Assembly (NCBI GenBank): GCA_016709385.1
Contig: JADJMW010000021.1
Span: 1-64,000, forward strand
Direction: 5' to 3'
Length of the DNA stretch: 64,000 nt
Origin: Candidatus Rubrivivax defluviihabitans
GTDB taxonomy: Bacteria > Pseudomonadota > Gammaproteobacteria > Burkholderiales > Burkholderiaceae_C
The notes beneath the pieces were generated by a model. That model was not told where the DNA came from. It did no database searches and was given only the letters and a program-made list of their open reading frames with translations. This document shows positions 61,242 through 64,000 of this stretch, piece by piece; positions within the stretch are counted from its first letter, which is position 1; every line of letters starts with the position of its first letter. Both the position numbers and the translations under genes were made by a program.

Positions 61242-62732
61242 ATGGAACCACGCCCCATCCGCTTCTTCCACCGCGGTGCCGTCGTCGAGATCGCCGACGC
61301 CGCGCCCACGCGCACCGTGCTCGAATGGCTGCGCGAGGACGCGCGCTGCACCGGCACCAAGGAAGGCTGCGCCGAAGGCGACTGCGGCGCCTGCACGGTG
61401 GTGGTGGGTGAGCTCGACGCCACTGGCGACGTGAGCCTGCAGCCGGTCAATGCCTGCATCCGCTTCCTACCCACGCTGGACGGCAAGGCGCTCTTCACGG
61501 TGGAAGACGTGGCCACGCCCGACGGCACGCTGCACCCGGTGCAGCAGGCGCTGGTGGACTGCCATGGCTCGCAATGCGGCTTCTGCACACCCGGCTTCGT
61601 GATGTCGCTGTGGGCGGGCTTTCAGCGCCATCGGGCGGTCGGTACGGTACCGACGCGGCAGCAACTGGCCGACGACCTGTCGGGCAACCTGTGCCGATGC
61701 ACCGGCTACCGGCCGATCCTGGATGCGGGGCTGCGCGCTTTCGAGTTGCCGGCGCCGGTGCTGGACCGCATGGCGGTGGGGGCGGCGCTGCGGGGCTTGC
61801 GGCAGGACCCGCCGCTGCACTACGCGCCCGGCTACGGCGCACCGGCCTACCACGCACCGCGCACGCTGGCCGAATTCGCGGCGCTCCGCGAGGCGCTGCC
61901 GCAGGCGCGTGTGCTCGCCGGCAGCACCGACATGGGTCTGTGGGTGACGAAGCAGTTCAAGGACCTCGGCGAACTGATCTACATCGGCGAGGTGGCCGAA
62001 CTGAAACGCGTGGACGTGCAAGCGGACCGCATCGTCATCGGCGCGGCGGCGTCGCTGGAAGTCGCCTGGCAGGCACTGGTGGCCGAGTGGCCCACGCTGC
62101 GCGACGTCTGGCTGCGTTTTGCCGCGCTGCCGCTGCGCGTGGCCGGCACCATGGGCGGCAATGTCGCCAACGGTTCGCCCATCGGCGACTCCGCGCCGGT
62201 ATTGATGGCGCTGGGCGCGACCCTCGTGCTGCGGCTGGGCGAGCAAGTGCGTTCGATGCCGCTGGAAGACTTCTATGTCGGCTACATGCAGAACCGGCTC
62301 GAAGCGGGCGAGTTTCTGCAAGCCATCGAAGTGCCGCGCCGCGGCGAGCGCCACCAGGCGGTGCGTGCCTACAAGATCTCCAAGCGCTTCGACTGCGATA
62401 TCTCGGCCGTCTGCGCCGCTCTTGCCATCGAGCTCGACGGCGAGCGCATCGTCTCGGCGCGGCTGGCCTTCGGTGGCCTGGCCGCCACGGTGAAACGCGC
62501 GGCGCAGGCCGAAGCCGCGCTGCTGGGCCAGCCCTGGACCGAAGCCAACTTGAAGCTGGCCATGGCCGCGCTGGCGCACGACTACACGCCACTCACCGAC
62601 ATGCGCGCGAGCGCCGCTTACCGCCTGCAAGTGGCGCAGAACCTGCTGCGCCGCTTCTGGCTGGAAACGCGGCCCATCGACCCGCTGCCCGAGAGCGCCG
62701 TCAACGTCTGGGCGCGCGAGGCGCTGGCATGA
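61242..62732 (+). CDS. xdhA: Xanthine dehydrogenase small subunit (FeS/FAD)
   Basis: This 496-residue subunit has a plant-type [2Fe-2S] domain (Cys43, Cys48, Cys51 and Cys72), a helical [2Fe-2S] domain (Cys112, Cys115, Cys151 and Cys153 in QCGFCTPGFV and NLCRCTGYRP) and an FAD domain (from about 210: LAGSTDMGLWV, then AGTMGGNVANGSPIGDS). It passes electrons from the Mo site in XdhB to NAD. The ATG at 61242 matches family starts; an in-frame ATG at 61188 lies within the promoter region. Confidence 0.95.
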   Translation: MEPRPIRFFHRGAVVEIADAAPTRTVLEWLREDARCTGTKEGCAEGDCGACTVVVGELDATGDVSLQPVNACIRFLPTLDGKALFTVEDVATPDGTLHPVQQALVDCHGSQCGFCTPGFVMSLWAGFQRHRAVGTVPTRQQLADDLSGNLCRCTGYRPILDAGLRAFELPAPVLDRMAVGAALRGLRQDPPLHYAPGYGAPAYHAPRTLAEFAALREALPQARVLAGSTDMGLWVTKQFKDLGELIYIGEVAELKRVDVQADRIVIGAAASLEVAWQALVAEWPTLRDVWLRFAALPLRVAGTMGGNVANGSPIGDSAPVLMALGATLVLRLGEQVRSMPLEDFYVGYMQNRLEAGEFLQAIEVPRRGERHQAVRAYKISKRFDCDISAVCAALAIELDGERIVSARLAFGGLAATVKRAAQAEAALLGQPWTEANLKLAMAALAHDYTPLTDMRASAAYRLQVAQNLLRRFWLETRPIDPLPESAVNVWAREALA

Positions 62733-64000
62733 ACAAGCCCTTGAAGCTGCCCGACCGGCCCGACCTGCCCGACAGCGCCACCGCCTTCGCCCAGGTCGGC
62801 GTGAGCCGCCCGCACGAATCGGCGCACCTGCACGTGGCCGGCACCGCGCCCTATACCGACGACCTGCCCGAGCTCGCCGGCACCCTGCAGGCGGCGCTGG
62901 GCCTGTCGCCGCTGGCGCACGGCGTCATCGATTTGCTCGACCTCGATCTGCTGCGCGCGCTGCCCGGCGTGGTGGACGTGTTCTCGGCGCGCGACATCCC
63001 GGGTGACAACGACTGCGGCTCGCTGGTGCACGACGACCCCATCCTCGCCGGCGAGGCCGGCGCCACGCTGCGCTACCTGGGGCAGCCGGTGTTCGCCGTG
63101 GTGGCGACCACACGCGACGCCGCGCGCCGGGCCGCGGCACGGGCCAGGGACGTCATCCGCGCCACGCCGCTGCCGCCGGTGCTGACGGCGCAAGAAGCCC
63201 ATGCCGCGCAGCAGTACGTGGTGCCGCCCATGCACCTGCAGCGCGGCGATGCCGCTTCCGCCATCGCCGCCGCCCCTTACCGGCTGCAACGCAGCTTCGA
63301 CGTCGGCGGCCAGGAGCAGTTCTACCTGGAAGGCCAGATCTCGTACGCGCTGCCGCAGGAAGACGGTGGCATCAAGCTGCTGTGCTCCACCCAGCACCCC
63401 AGCGAGATGCAGCACCTGGTGGCGCACGCGCTGCGCCGGCCGGCGCACGCGGTGCAGGTGGAGTGCCGGCGCATGGGCGGCGGCTTCGGCGGCAAGGAAT
63501 CGCAGTCGGGGCTGTTCGCCTGCGTCGCCGCGGTGGCCGCGGCGCGCCTGAAGCGACCGGTGAAGCTGCGCCTGGATCGCGACGACGATTTTCTGATCAC
63601 CGGCCGCCGCCACTGCTTCCACTTCGAGGCCGAGGTCGGCTACGACGACGAAGGCCGCATCCTCGGCGCCGAGGTGACGATGGTCTCGCGCGCCGGCCAT
63701 TCGGCGGATCTTTCGGGCCCGGTGATGACACGGGCGCTGTGCCACTTCGACAATGCCTACTGGCTGCCTGCGGTGGCCGCGCACGGCTATTCGGCACGCA
63801 CGAATACGCAGAGCAATACCGCCTTTCGCGGTTTCGGCGGGCCGCAGGGGGCCTTCGCCATCGAGGTCCTGCTCGACTCGGTGGCGCGTGCGCTGGGCCG
63901 CGACCCGCTGCAGGTGCGGCGCGCCAACTTCTACGGCGTCGACACGAACAACGTCACGCCGGCAGCGGGAAACGGCGTGGTCACGCCGTATGGCCAGACC
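62729..64000 (+). CDS. xdhB: Xanthine dehydrogenase large subunit, 3' end outside window
   Basis: This is the molybdenum subunit, with 424 residues visible. It begins MNKPLKLPDR with ATGA overlap to xdhA. Motifs are GQEQFYLEGQ (about 194-203), the molybdopterin loop GGGFGGKE (250-257) and FRGFGGPQG near the right edge. The C-terminal half is cut off by the window. An XdhC-type maturation gene would be expected downstream. Confidence 0.95.
   Translation, partial: MNKPLKLPDRPDLPDSATAFAQVGVSRPHESAHLHVAGTAPYTDDLPELAGTLQAALGLSPLAHGVIDLLDLDLLRALPGVVDVFSARDIPGDNDCGSLVHDDPILAGEAGATLRYLGQPVFAVVATTRDAARRAAARARDVIRATPLPPVLTAQEAHAAQQYVVPPMHLQRGDAASAIAAAPYRLQRSFDVGGQEQFYLEGQISYALPQEDGGIKLLCSTQHPSEMQHLVAHALRRPAHAVQVECRRMGGGFGGKESQSGLFACVAAVAAARLKRPVKLRLDRDDDFLITGRRHCFHFEAEVGYDDEGRILGAEVTMVSRAGHSADLSGPVMTRALCHFDNAYWLPAVAAHGYSARTNTQSNTAFRGFGGPQGAFAIEVLLDSVARALGRDPLQVRRANFYGVDTNNVTPAAGNGVVTPYGQT

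Overview
The window comes from a GC-rich betaproteobacterium, most likely a purple non-sulfur phototroph of the Burkholderiales close to Rubrivivax. The evidence is a pucBA-pucC light-harvesting cluster whose LH2 alpha chain has the long Ala/Pro-rich tail known from Rubrivivax gelatinosus, together with a complete membrane-bound nitrate reductase operon, so light-driven and nitrate-respiring growth are both suggested. No rRNA, tRNA or CRISPR array was found.

Layout. 1-2.0 kb: a DevC/DevA-type ABC exporter, cut by the left edge. 2.2-18.9 kb: a minus-strand anaerobic nitrate/nitrogen-oxide block. It runs narK1, narK2, a frameshifted third narK, narGHJI, a parvulin-type isomerase, a beta-carbonic anhydrase, a DsrC/TusE-like protein lacking its C-terminal cysteine, NnrS, a universal stress protein, a YbaN-like protein and a YgbA-like protein, behind one FNR-type site. 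19-24.7 kb: small secreted or envelope proteins, an alpha/beta hydrolase, and decayed gene copies (SDR tail, patatin with an internal deletion, glycine-zipper remnant). 24.7-31.6 kb: a fatty-acyl-CoA ligase, two tandem alpha-glucan phosphorylases and a TerB-like protein. 31.8-35.7 kb: mobile and decayed DNA (two opposed IS91-like transposase remnants separated by a hairpin, an Ig-like lipoprotein, a RES-domain remnant and a group II intron 3' end). 35.9-37.1 kb: the intact patatin lipoprotein. 37.4-47.3 kb: a solute-binding protein, an RRM-like small protein and a tripartite RND efflux system, then a Crp-type HTH regulator and a large MscS channel. 47.3-49.4 kb: a membrane-anchored receiver protein and ribE. 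49.4-51.8 kb: pucBA, pucC and a 32-residue peptide gene, behind a promoter with two PpsR/CrtJ-like sites. 51.8-54.8 kb: sppA and an AEC carrier. 54.9-64 kb: purine catabolism (guaD plus a BMP-type nucleoside ABC transporter on the minus strand, xdhA and partial xdhB on the plus strand, from a shared divergent promoter).

How the parts relate. The nar block is a self-contained respiratory module: nitrate/nitrite transport, the enzyme, its assembly chaperone and an accessory tail. The purine block imports nucleosides or bases, deaminates guanine to xanthine and oxidises xanthine. The 19-37 kb interval is the least ordinary part. It holds duplicated and broken genes and a recurrent upstream palindrome (GCCCAAAATGGGC type) in front of otherwise unrelated genes.

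Limits. Two frameshifts in otherwise well-kept genes (narK at about 15,078 and the nucleoside ABC ATPase at about 59,360) lie in a short C run and a GC repeat and could be sequence errors. Functions are inferred from recognisable motifs and context; no database search was run.
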